Assembly (NCBI RefSeq): GCF_900496995.4
Contig: NC_044012.1
Location: 3,720,001 to 3,784,000 of the forward strand
Length of the DNA stretch: 64,000 bases
Direction: 5' to 3'
Origin: Aquila chrysaetos chrysaetos
Taxonomy: Eukaryota; Chordata; Aves; Accipitriformes; Accipitridae
Shown in pieces: positions 25,101 to 36,860 of this stretch. Under the pieces are notes generated by a model. That model ran no database searches and was not told the DNA's origin. It was given only the letters and a program-made list of their open reading frames with translations. The position numbers and the translations under genes were made by a program. Within the stretch, counting starts at the first letter, position 1. Each line of letters starts with the position of its first letter.

Positions 25101-28100
25101 ACCCATGAACTCGGGGTGGCTTCAGCGTTCCTAATACCCAGGTCATGCAGCAGCATCAGCTCAGACCACAGAGGAATTTGAATCCCAAGCGGAAGAAATT
25201 GCTTTGTAGAGAGTGCAGGAGCAGGCACGGCTCCGAAACTGTGTGCCAGGGGTTGAGCCAACAGAAATATAAGCCAAGAAGCCACCTCTTTTTGGTTTTA
25301 TACCACCATACTGACCTCAAGGCAGGACATCTTCCTGCAGAAGTTGGTAAATTCGATGGAGAAAGGATGCTTTCTTCAGTAGCTAATGAATAGGAAAAGC
25401 TGAAAGATCGGAATTCATTGCCATGAAAATTGCAACATTTGTAAAAGGTTTTTTGTATGGGTGATTTTAGAGTTCTTTGGAGTTTTTATTTTATTTTATG
25501 AGCACTGTAATAGTCAGAAATGTTATTGTTCTGTTTGAATGCGAGTGTTTTATTTCAAAACATTTTTTTTAACTTGAGAAACAACCCCCTCGGTGAGGAA
25601 GCTGAGAAATCCGTGCAAGCAATGAGGAACTGAAAGCCAAATGAAAAATGAGAATCAAAACGAGCAAATGAAAATTAACAAAAATATAGAAGTAAACCCA
25701 ATTTAATAATGAGCAGTGAGCTTTAGCCTTCATAAAGGGGAAAAATGTCTAGACAAAATGTTTGCAAAAAAATTTGCAATAAAAATACTCACCTGTACTC
25801 CACTAAACATCAAGGTAGGATCCAGTAGAGCGTTCATTAGTTCTCATCCACAAACGCTCTGAAAAAAAAGGAGTAAAAGAAAAGAGTTATGCAACTTTAG
25901 TCTGAGTAGTTAATTGTTCAAGGAAACAGAATTTCCTCCAAGACTGATAAATACCATAGGCTATTTCAAACAACCGAGTAGTAAATCAAAGAGAAGTGCT
26001 GTTACATTATACAATGAAATCAAAGTGATTTGCAGAACCCTGAATGTTTCTTCATTACCCTTAATCCTATACCATTAAAGTAATGAGGAACTCTGATAAG
26101 GTTTTCAGACAGTGACGAGGGAACCGGAAAATTATGGGCATTTTTATTTAAAGCATTTTCTTTCAGCGCTTTTGCTTTAAAATGTAATGAAATATTGCAA
26201 ATACTTTTATGAGGTTGTAATATAAAACCCCTGTAATTGAACCTAAAACTGTAAGCTTTGTCAAAGTTGAGAACAGGACCGAGTCATGCTGCTATCCTAG
26301 ATTTAAAAAAAAAAAAAAGAGTATTTTATATCTTAGTATGCTTTTTGCATGACAAAAATTCAGAATATTAAAAAAAAACTAAGCCATTACTGTTCAGTGG
26401 CACAGAACACGTCTTCACAATGTAGATAACTAAACCCTAGGTTTTTATAACCAGTGTAGAGAAGACAAGTGAATAATGAGTTATTTGTTTCCTTAAATCA
26501 CAGATGTCGTGTGTACTTTTGACACAGTATATAACAGAAACATATGTTACACTAGATCTCTGTCATAGATAGACATGTACAGAATGACTTGTAGAGATAT
26601 GATATAGTTAATACATGTAGTGGACGTGCTAGGATAGAGATCATACCTATTTTTGTATAATCAAACTGTGTGTACAGTCATAGTGGAAATAAATATGTGT
26701 TGTGCTCACTTTATGCTATAGACGTAAGGGCATCTGTACCAATATCTGCATCTATATGGCTGTACACGCATATGGAAAGAAATTCAGAGCATCAGGCGTT
26801 ACTCTACTTTCCTTTTCTCATGAAGTTGGCCTTACCTCCTTGGCAGGAGAAGGCATTGCTTACTTTCTGGTTCGGTTTGGGCTTTGCCAACTCCTTGGAG
26901 ATTTTCACAATAAACAGATGATTTTCTCCATCAGATCCAAGTGGGGCCGCACGTGTGATTAGGTCTGAGCATCTCCTCTGCACGCAGCGAGAGGGGACCG
27001 CGGACAAACCCTTGTGACTATTTACCGGCAGCAAAAGGCCGCCTGGGCAGAACTTAATCTGGATAGTTTATAAAACGCCACGCTCCCCAATGCAGGGAAC
27101 ACTGCTTTAATTCTTCTGAACTGGATTAAAAGAAACATATGCTAATAGAGGGGTTGCTGTTAGTGCAGCTGCTGTATACAACCCTGCGTAGCAGTGACAG
27201 AAAAGCCATAACTCACTGCTACTAGTGAGCTTTCTGCTATTTATTTATTGAGTTCAGCCAACAGACTTCTAAGTGATTTAGATGTTCCTCAAGATAAAAA
27301 CAGTATAGTAGTCAGGATTTTTTACAAATCTAGCATTGCATCAGCAACGGAAAGGGAGCAGGCGGGAGAGCAGAGAGGGGGAAATGACTTGGGTGTAAAT
27401 GGGCATGAGACTTTCTGCTGACCAGCATTAGCAAAGATCAGGAGGTTTTACTGCTCTTCAGGCATGTCTTTTATTTGTTTTTAGTACAGAAAAGGAGACA
27501 ATATATGTATGAAGGGACAGAGCAGCACACTAGTGGAATGGCAACACTTTCCCGAGATGCCAAGCGAAAAGAAAAGTAATAAATGGCAAGAATCAAAATA
27601 AGGGAGGGTCTGGAGAAAGGAAAGAAAATCAGTTACTAAAGGGAATAAAAATGTCACTGTCAGAGGATGACAGGAATTCCTAATGTAAGGGATTTAGCAG
27701 TGAAGGACAGATTCCTTTTTTTTTTTTTTTTTACTTACAGGCAAAATATATGTTAACTCTGACGAGCATTTTTGAACTTTGAACTCTCTGACCTTTAAAG
27801 CCTCCAAAATAAAACCCAGCCAACTCCGAAGAAATGGCAACAAACAGCAGAGTCGGTCCCTCGGGCGGCTTTGGCCGCACACCCGTGGCATCGTTTGGCT
27901 GCGTCCAGCACCACCGCGGTGGCAGCGGCTCCTGCAGACGGACAGACAGACAGACAGCAGCCAAACTTTGCTCCTGTGTCCCAGCCTCCAACCGGAGTCA
28001 CCCGGTGGATTTTTCCAGGATTATCCCGGCATTACGGCAGCGGGTGAAAGAATTAGGCTGGGGAGACAGACTGTTATTATCTCTGCTTTACAATGGATAC

Positions 28101-30089
28101 CAGAAAAGTCACATTTTGCCCCATTTTGCACCTTTCCTCTCTCCTCCAGTTTGCCTAAGTGAGGTTACAAGACAGTATTAATCATAGAATAATTTATGCC
28201 AAGGTATAAAACACCCAGAGCCATTTTACATTAGAGAGACCCATAAGTCCTGCCCAGCTGAAAAAAAAGCTGTTCTCAATCACTCCGTAAGCAACTCTGG
28301 GCCTCAGAGGAATAAAAATGTCACCCCTTTTAGCCCACTTTGAGCAAGTTTCTGGGAGCAAAGGAGATCATCTGCAGCCGTTTGCAGTGACGCGAATATT
28401 TTCCGAGCAGAGTTAGCTAGAGATGTTTAATAAGCAAACGAAAACCTCTCTGCCTTCACGTGGCAATGGGAGCTTAGCATCCCAAGAACCATAAAGGACA
28501 GAGATCATCCTTAAGCCTTAACCTTTGCAAAAGGCTCAGTACAAGCAAAGGGCAGAGAGGAAATCACAAACCCCTCACCTCTTCTGCACTGATCTTCGTG
28601 GAGCATTTTTGCACTGAGTGAGAAAGAGAAAATCTGCGTTTCCAACATCTCCTGAGCTTTACAGCTCCCTCCCTACCTGTACTGGGTCCTCATAAAGTAT
28701 AAAATAGTGCCATCTACTGACACTGCATTTTAAAAACTCCTGTGTACTCGGCACAGACCTTGAAAGCTGATTTTTCTATCCCTTCATCATCCTATTAACT
28801 CTCTAACCGGGGCATGCCGCTCAGATGGTACTAAAGCAGCCATAAACTGATACTGGAAGCAAATATACTAGTGCTAGCAGGGCTGTTGCAAGGGATTAAA
28901 TCTCCTGGTGTCAATCCAAAATCCTTAGTAATAAAGCAAAGATACTGGGCTATTGGATTTTTTTCTGCAAACTGCAGGAAGAGGGAGCGAAGAGTAATGG
29001 GGAATGCAAGGATGGTTAGTTGTCTTCAGCAGTGCTCAAAAGGCATGTTGTCGTGCGAGGTGCACGTGAAATCCCTTTTCACGTTATTTAAGAGAAGAGG
29101 AAACACCTGAACGGAAGGACCAGAGAGAAGGCAATGTGGCAGTAACATGAGCGGGGCCACCGGTGTCTTATATATGGGGAAAAAAGCCTGCTTGGGAGCT
29201 GCAGACCTGCGGAGGAGGATGTGTCATCTCCTGCCATCCACTGCCAGTCAAGGCACCTTACAGAAAGTTACATCACAGAGTTAATGTTTCCCATATAGGT
29301 TTAAAAAAAAAAACCAAAGAGGAAAGGGAGCGTGTTTTCCCTGGTTCGGAGATCTGTGGTTAGAACTGGTCAGTGTTGATATGAAAATTAGTTTCTGATA
29401 ACACCAAAATCACGAGGTAAAAACGAGATCGGCCCCAAACGTAGAAATAGTCTGTGTACTTTCACATTGCTCATAACCGCTCTACACCCAAATGCCAGTC
29501 ATGAGAGAAATACAATGTGCCATGTGCACATCTAATACTGCTGAGGGGGGGGGGTATTTTGAGACATATGTATAACCCAGGTTTTCAAAGCATATAAACT
29601 GCATAGAAAACATGTAGACATCTCAGGACGACCTTGATTTGGGAATAACTTTAGCCTGCAGCACCTACGGTAGCACGTCCCAGAGGGTGGTTTCCCATTT
29701 CCCGACAGAGTTACTTAAAACTCGGCATTTCCCACATCTCCCTGTGCTGGCTGAGGTGCACCCCACGCCTGCCGGCACGCAGTCCTCCTGCAAGCCATCC
29801 ACATTACTGCTCCTCCATCCTCCCACCCATCTCATTGCAACAGGCTTTGGCTCCTTGTCCAGAAGTCCCCGAGTGACAAATGAAGCTGTGTAATTTTCCA
29901 TTTACCAGCCTCCTCAAAGAGGATATGCAAGCGCTTGATTACAGCACGTTATCAGATACCAGCACTGGGATTTTTCCCTCTCCTGTTGTTTTTACGATGA
30001 CGATAAGTTGTTACAATCTTTATTTTACAAGACAGCGCTCACTGGCCAGGCCGACTGAGCGGGGTCGCTGATTGCCATGACTTCCCTGC
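22121..30089. other. Non-coding: no gene recognised
   Basis: It contains a CA-rich stretch near 22155-22180, a 10-bp CAACGCGTTG palindrome near 23693, T18 near 27715-27732, a short (GACA)n near 27940-27957, and a GC-rich patch at 27.83-28.05 kb. ORFs in the GC-rich patch overlap in several frames, which argues for chance. Confidence 0.55.
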
Positions 30090-30310
30090 AGGTATAAAGG
30101 CTGGTGATTTATGGCAGGGGAAATTCATATTAACCATAAATATCTTAATAACTAGCCATCTGGGAGAGAGAGCAGGCTATGCATCCAACACAGACTAATT
30201 GCTGTTTAATGGGCAGCATCTACAGCACTCTGTAAAACAATGCTTTTGGCAGCGGGTGTTGCTGAGGTTATAGAAAGGGCTTTTAATCTGCAAGAGGAAA
30301 TATGCCACAG
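30090..30310. promoter_or_regulatory. Candidate conserved-type non-coding block
   Basis: It has a TATAAAG following a PstI-like CTGCAG, ATTAACCATAAATATC and GACTAATTGC, with low repeat content. The resemblance to conserved enhancers is impressionistic. Confidence 0.2.
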
Positions 30311-31190
30311 TGGTGCCGACTGCTGCCCTCGGCTCAGCCCTGCTAGCCCGCGTCCCACAAGAGCTAATTATCTCATACGTAACAGAGAGACGCGTTCTCC
30401 CACCCCCGGCCGACAACGGGACCCGAAACACCCAGCCACAGCCTGGTTTGCCATCAGCGTGGCTGTGGCCACCCTCCAGCTCCCACGTGCCCAAAAGGGG
30501 ACTCGCATCTCCCAACCTCGGGATGAGGGTTGTAAACTCAGCTAAAGGCTCGTTAATATTTTGGATCTCCTTCATTCAGGAAGGCGTACAGGTAGTTTGG
30601 TGCTAAGTTGGCAGAGGAGGTGGAAGGTGGACACTGGGACACCATGGTTTTCTACGTGAACTTCCCGCACAGTAAGATGGGAGGTCTGGAGAGCTCTCAG
30701 CTCTGCGTGACCACCCTGTGGGCCCCGTGTCCAAAAAGAGCTGCTTCTTACCAGCTCACCCATTGCTATTTTGTTCTTAACCCAGGAGAGACGGCTCTTT
30801 GGATCAACGCCTACCCCCAGATATCGACCTCCCTGCTCCTCTCTTAACTCGGACTTCAAAGGAACCAAATCCCTTTGGCACTTTCACTGCAGGGGGAGAT
30901 AAATGAGTCTGAGGATAGTTCTCATTTTTTTAAACATAAATCCCATAGCTTTTGGTTCACAGGGTCTCTTTCAACCCATAGGGAGGTTTCATCTGTATCG
31001 CATCCTCCGCAGAGGTCTAAGCCAAAGGACCTCCTCAGGGTTTACACCCAACTAAGGTATTAATGAAAATAAAATGACTGCGATGCAACCCGTGGTTCTG
31101 CCTAGATGTAGGATCATTTACAACTTCTTTGAGATCAGCTAAGGTCCGGCAGGAAACACTGCTCATGTATTAAATATGTCTTCTGCCTTT

Positions 31191-31484
31191 CTATTCAGAA
31201 TCATTGTTATGAGAGAGTCCTGTGCAGAAGTGAGTGATGAGGAGCCACAAAAATAGTTCAAAGGTCTGGCCATTTCCCTGTTTAGCCACACTATTTGATG
31301 GAGTGTAGCTGAAAACATTATTAAAGAACTCTACTGTTTTAGCAAAACTCTTCAAAGATCCCTGGACCAAGAGGAAAATAGCTTTCCACTGATCTTCCCT
31401 TTCCTCACTTGTGATGAATTTAAAAGCAAGAGCTTTGAAATACTCGTTATCAAATTTTTTGGACTTCAAAAGGAATCTAACGTT
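31191..31484 (-). CDS. Candidate terminal exon (97 codons and stop), function unknown
   Basis: A minus-strand frame stays open for about 147 codons down to TAG at 31191. A possible phase-0 acceptor (CTATTTCCAG|AAC) would start the exon at 31484, matching the exit phase of the 40.5-kb candidate. The peptide is rich in Phe, Lys and Leu (for example NVRFLLKSKKFDNEYFKALA) and looks helical. ORFs this long are expected about once by chance in 64 kb of AT-rich DNA, so support is weak. Confidence 0.2.
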   Translation of the reverse strand, partial: NVRFLLKSKKFDNEYFKALAFKFITSEEREDQWKAIFLLVQGSLKSFAKTVEFFNNVFSYTPSNSVAKQGNGQTFELFLWLLITHFCTGLSHNNDSE

Positions 31485-31640
31485 CTGGAAATAGTCTACA
31501 AAAAGATTGTCTGGGTTACCTACGGTACATGAACAGTAGACACTGAAATAACTAAATCTCAGGGTGACTAGGAAAGTCCCCATACAGGAAAAAAAGGGAC
31601 GAGAACCAGCGTATCCCTGGAGAGCAGAACATGCCCATCA

Positions 31641-34600
31641 AGGCATTCACGAGGCATCAGGTTTCTTTAAGCTAACAGTCAAAACAAGATGTCGCCAAGG
31701 AGTAAGGCAGTTGGTGAAACACTTGTGGAAGGTGACAAATGCTCCGTCGTGCTGTATTTATTTTCCAGCCCTGCAGCTAGTTTGTGTACGCTGCACACAG
31801 CTGTCCTGAGCTCCTGGAGAGCACGTCCTCAAACACACCCGAGCAATAAATGTGGGCTGCAGATGCTGCTTTACGGGACATATGCCCAACAAATCCTTTC
31901 TGATAAGTACAGAAGGTGTGGACATGTTGCTCCTCCTTCTCCATGCCTCTTTTTTTTGCTACTTGTCGCTCAGTTCTCACTCAACGCTTTCGCTTTGAGC
32001 ATTAGTATCGACAGGCCAGTGTGTTGGCTGCAGATAATTTTAATTGTTTAGGTGTTTAAATCCCCTCATAGTCTCCTCAGAGTCACCCAGAAGAGTTTAA
32101 CATGTCAGAACCTGATAGGAAAATTGCCACATTCATCACCACGACGTACAGAACCAGCCTCTTCCACAACCACCTGGAAAAATAAAGCCCAGATCCGTTC
32201 TTCCCAGCACAAATCAGCGTTTCCTGCAGAGATATTACTGCCTCATGATGCACTCTGCAACTCTGGCACATGGGATGGCAGATGCTGCCACACCTCGATG
32301 CTGGTTTTTATGGACTAAAAAGCAGATTTTTCAACTCTTCTGGAATGAGGATGCAATGCAAAACCTCATCAAGCTCTGACTTCGCTGGGTGAGGTGACTT
32401 GTCTGTGTCGAAGGTTGGTTACCTGCATGAACAACCCTCCCTTCAAAGCCATTTATTGGAAGTGAACACATTACTTTCCTGCCCCTATTTAGATGATCAA
32501 ACTGGAAATTACTCCAGTGCAGTTGCATATTTGCCTTTTGGAAGCAAAGCCACTGCAAGAGCACCAAGAAAAGAATCAAATCACCCGACGTGTGCAGGTT
32601 AAACATGCTCCTGCACCACGGTGCAGACACTCATGTGCCAGGAAACAAAAGGGCGATGAACTCATACCGGTTCATGTCATGACTTTTTGGCTTAGCGCTC
32701 CTAGACATCAGAGAGGACGTGTGGTCCCACCCGGCTATAAAACGGCAGCAGTGTCTGTGACTGGGAGGCGCAGTGATTGATGTCACACCCTGCCCCAGTG
32801 CATCGCTGGGAGCGGCGGGTGGAGGACACACAGCAGCGGCACCTTGGATCCACCTCTTACCTAAAGCTTGGATGAAAACCCAATAAAGCACAAGCAATGG
32901 GAACAACCTGCACCTTAGCAAGTACATCCTCATCGTTTTGTCTTTACAAAACTACCACAGACCTGGCACCGAGCTGAGAGGAGAGGAAGTCAACGCTGCC
33001 CGTGAATATCCAGCCTGGTTGGGGTGGAGGTTTCAACCCTCCATTACCTGTCCCCCTCCTGCCTCCTCTTGGTCCGTTTTGTTTTCAAACACTAACACAG
33101 GCATTATCACACTGTAAAGTCTGAAATGGAGGTGGAGGAGGTAGGGTTTGTGGAGAGAAGAAATGGATTTCATGAGATCAAGCGAAGACAGGTGAGGCTC
33201 CAGGTGCGCTGACAGTGAGCTCCATCTGCGAGATGGACCTAGTGCCACCATAGCTGAGTTTACTCTACTGAAACACTGAATTTTCTCAACTCCATTATGG
33301 TTTTGCAGTGGGACAGCTAATGTTTAACCCAGGGGATTGGAAAACCAACAACCCCGTCTTCCCTAGGCAAGACAAAGACTGAGAGGTGGAGGTTTACCAA
33401 GCTGTCGTTGTTAGATGTCCTCCCAAATCCGTGTTGTCTCAGCAGGTCTGGAGACTGCTTTTCAGCACGTTGCCTGAAGTTACAGCACACCCCAGCTGTC
33501 TTCACCAGCTTTTCCTCTGTCCTGCAATCAGTGCCCAGTAAATGCACGAGGCACTGCCATGCCCACGCAGGGTGCCCGGTGCTATGCATTAACCTTCTCT
33601 GAAAACCTCACCATAATTTGAGCAATTTCTAGCCCACGCCTTGTTTTCTTCTTTGAAATAAATCTGACTTGAAGAATCACTATGATAAATTAACAAGTAG
33701 ATTCATGGCATGGAGGGTAGTCCCTAAGAGGAATGGAAAGAATACGGTTTGGCAGTAAAATGGTGGGCAGTTGGTACATAAATTTCTCACAAGCACGAAG
33801 ACAACTGGCAAGCAATGTCAAAGGCATTAACACCTACCATTGAGTGTAATTATTTCAGTCTGTTACCAGTCTTGGGGTTAATATGCATTTCAAAAACTCT
33901 GCAAGAAATCAAAGCCTGGGAGGTCTGTGCAAGCCATTTCAGGAGGCTGTAAATTTTATTTTAAAAGGATGAATTTAGAATTGCATAAACAGTGAACCTT
34001 TTTCTACCAAAGAGTGGAGCATTTTACAGCATCAGCTTTAGCCAATAATCGAGTCATCTTTTGTATTAAAAAAACCCTTGAAATTCAAAATCATATGCAC
34101 ATTTCAGGGAAATATACCTACAGTAAGACTAAAGCACTGACAGAGAAACCCTCAACAAAATGTCTCTTCCCACATACATGCTTTGCCCTTTAAACGCAGT
34201 GTGCGGATTTTAATAAAACCCATTTGTAGATGCTTTACTCACGCAAACCACTCCTATTCCCAAAAAATGTTATCCTCAGATACAGCCACTTCAGCTACTC
34301 ATGACCACCAGGGACTTCACGAGCAGCCAGCTCATGACCATGTCTTCTTCCAAATAAGAGCAAGTATAGTACTTTAACAACAGCGGCAACAGGAAAAAAC
34401 CTCAGTTGATGGCTGCAGGGAGGATTATCTACACTGAAGAGCCGCGCTGCAGGGAAGAGTTTGCTGTCAGTGTTTTGCACTAGTGTTTTACACCTGCAGA
34501 TCAGCTATACTTAGCTATGGCGATGTGAAGCTCAGGGCAGGCTTTAAAACTCCTCTGAGATGTGGGGCACATATTTTGGAGCTTAGCTAGTGACCAGTTC

Positions 34601-35810
34601 AAAGCTGATGTAGTTGCGGCTAACTACACCATGGTCACATCCCAAGGACTTCTTCTGTGACTGTGATCTCAGGGGACTTCAGCATCCATCTCTTGGCAGA
34701 CAGAGAAATGCCCTGCGGAAATCTCATTTCCAATAAGACCTTCTTTCGTCTCCTTGCATTGTTTTTATTGATATTTTGAGATTTTTAAAGACTGGGGATA
34801 TTTTCTCCCAGGTTATAGTCAACCTTATAAGACCATTCTGCCATTGCAGCAGGTGTGCAGGGAAGAAGGACTAGATGTTCATCAAGTTCAGATAGCAATA
34901 GAAAACACCTTGTTTTCTCCAGAAAAAATGGAAAATAGAGACTATCCTTTACTCTGAAGGACAATCCAGGATGATTTCTGAAGAAATTTCTACTTAGAAG
35001 TGACACAAACCCTATCAGGGATGCGAGCGGAGTACAGGAGCTCCAAACAGCAATTTCAATGGTGTTTAATAAGCATACACATAAGGGAAGAATGGCCGGT
35101 GGTCAGAGAAGATTATTTTTTTAAATAGGGGATTAAAAAAACCCAAACTGTCACTATTTTTCCTTCATGAATTTGCAAAAAACAGCGACACCTTTGTTGT
35201 AAGACACACTGCTCTTCCTCTCTGCTGTAACAACAACCTTTTTGTACGCATGCGGGAAAATCCATCAATCCCCTAGCAGTCTTTCTGCACTTTGTCCTTT
35301 TGGAGTGAGGAATCACAGAAAGGAACATGAGAAATCTTTGTCATTCTGCAAGACTCTTATCTCGGTTTCTCCGCTTCAATTCTGACACATCTTTGCCCGT
35401 CGGTACCCGCAGCCCCGGGGATGCCAGTTCAAGGCTGTAGCACTACCAGTTGCAAAAATCTATATTTATTAGTCTCCACAGAACTTAATTTCTCAATGCC
35501 AAGCACATTTTTACAAGGTTCAGAGACCACTTTTCCAAATACCAGTCTCATTGTTTTTTTCTTTTTTCTCCCCAGCCTAGGACAGCAATCTGGCTGCACT
35601 TAAAACACTTCTCTTCCCATCTTTTATCCCTTGGAAGGAACTGGGGAGGTTTATTGCATACTGTGATCTTATCACCAGCTACTCCAGCACAGTCCTTGGC
35701 AGTAAATGGGGAGGGCGTCTGGGGTGTCCCACGGCAGCTGCGATTGCACCCTGGCATCCATGCAAGGGATCCCTTCCCACCACAAGCTACTGCAAAGTAC
35801 CTCTGCACCT
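31641..35810. other. Non-coding: no gene recognised
   Basis: Short ORFs only. A TATAAAA in a GC-rich context lies at 32736-32742 but no convincing downstream ORF follows. Confidence 0.55.
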
Positions 35811-35830
35811 ATATATATATATATATAATC

Positions 35831-35876
<46 letters not shown>
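35811..35876. repeat. (TA)n microsatellite in two blocks
   Basis: A short TA block (about 35810-35827) and a longer one (about 35833-35876) are each followed by an AATCCTTT sequence, so the tract plus flank is duplicated. Apparent Tyr/Ile-repeat ORFs here are artefacts. Confidence 0.95.
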
Positions 35877-35877
<1 letters not shown>

Positions 35878-35989
35878 CCTTTTCAAGCAATGTTGGCAGT
35901 TTATTTCAGCTCCGAATGGTCACTGGAAAATTTTGATGGGATATTTATGAGGGCTTTAAACTACTTTGTCATAGTAATGGTGATGTTAC

Positions 35990-36240
35990 ACGGCACGCTG
36001 AAAGCCCTTCTAGTTAAAGGCTGTTCAGCACTCGTAATGCTTATGGCAGTTACAGCAGAAAGAAATTAATCTCATTTTTACGTTATCTGTGTCATTAATT
36101 GTCTGTATAGCCAGTGGGTCGGGTAGCCCTAATGTATCAGTTACCCATGAAATAGCTTTAATATCTGAGGAGAAACACTGAGAAAGGAAATAAAGCGATC
36201 TGAAAATTATCTACTTTCAGTGTGTTCAGCACCTACCAGG
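35990..36240. promoter_or_regulatory. Candidate enhancer-like block A
   Basis: It contains GAAATTAATCTC, GTCATTAATTGTC and CCCTAATGTATC with little low-complexity sequence. Regulatory function is inference. Confidence 0.25.
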
Positions 36241-36589
36241 ATCTGGGGAGGATATAATTTCATGTTTTCCAGCATACAAATTCACCAAGATTAAAGACCA
36301 CAAGCTAAACCCTTGTCTGACGGAAGCCAACTTCTGTGGGATAATGTTGATTTACACCTGCCCAGGAGCTAATCCTCTGAATCCAGCCAGAAAGCTTTTT
36401 CAGATCTTTGAGAAAAATAAAACACACAACAGCAATTTGTTCTATTTAAAAAAAAAAAAAAAGGATAAATAGATTAAGTGATACACGGGAGGAGAAAGAA
36501 CTCCCCCATGCAAAATCAAAGCTCAGGCAATAGCCAAAAAGAAATGGTATCTTTTAGGGGCAGATGAAAGAACATGTAAGTTCAGCATG

Positions 36590-36860
36590 ATGTCATGGCT
36601 GTTTATGCAGTTAAATCGCTCTTTATCATATACCAGACACATAATGACTTTCTAAGGCTCCCACTGGACGGATGGTCCGTCTCTGTAATAAATGTTGACA
36701 AGTTTTATATAAAACTGTATATCATTTTCAATTCCCAGTGTAGCCATTTGAACCTGTGATTAATAACCTCGCAAATCTTATCTGTTTGAAAATAAGAGGA
36801 GCTGGGTTTGTTTCCTTCAGATTAGGGTTCAGGGCTTAACAACAGGAAAATAGCCTGCTG
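36590..36860. promoter_or_regulatory. Candidate enhancer-like block B
   Basis: ATGATGTCATGG, TTTATATAAAACTG, GTGATTAATAACC and CTTATCTGTTTG (a GATA/E-box-like stretch) cluster in 270 bp. Regulatory function is inference. Confidence 0.25.

Noticed and set aside
32736..32742. TATAAAA in a GC-rich context as a promoter
   Set aside because: The only nearby ORF is about 31 codons, and no exon or splice structure follows.
35654..35950. ORFs with Tyr/Ile repeats on both strands
   Set aside because: They are translations of the (TA)n tract.
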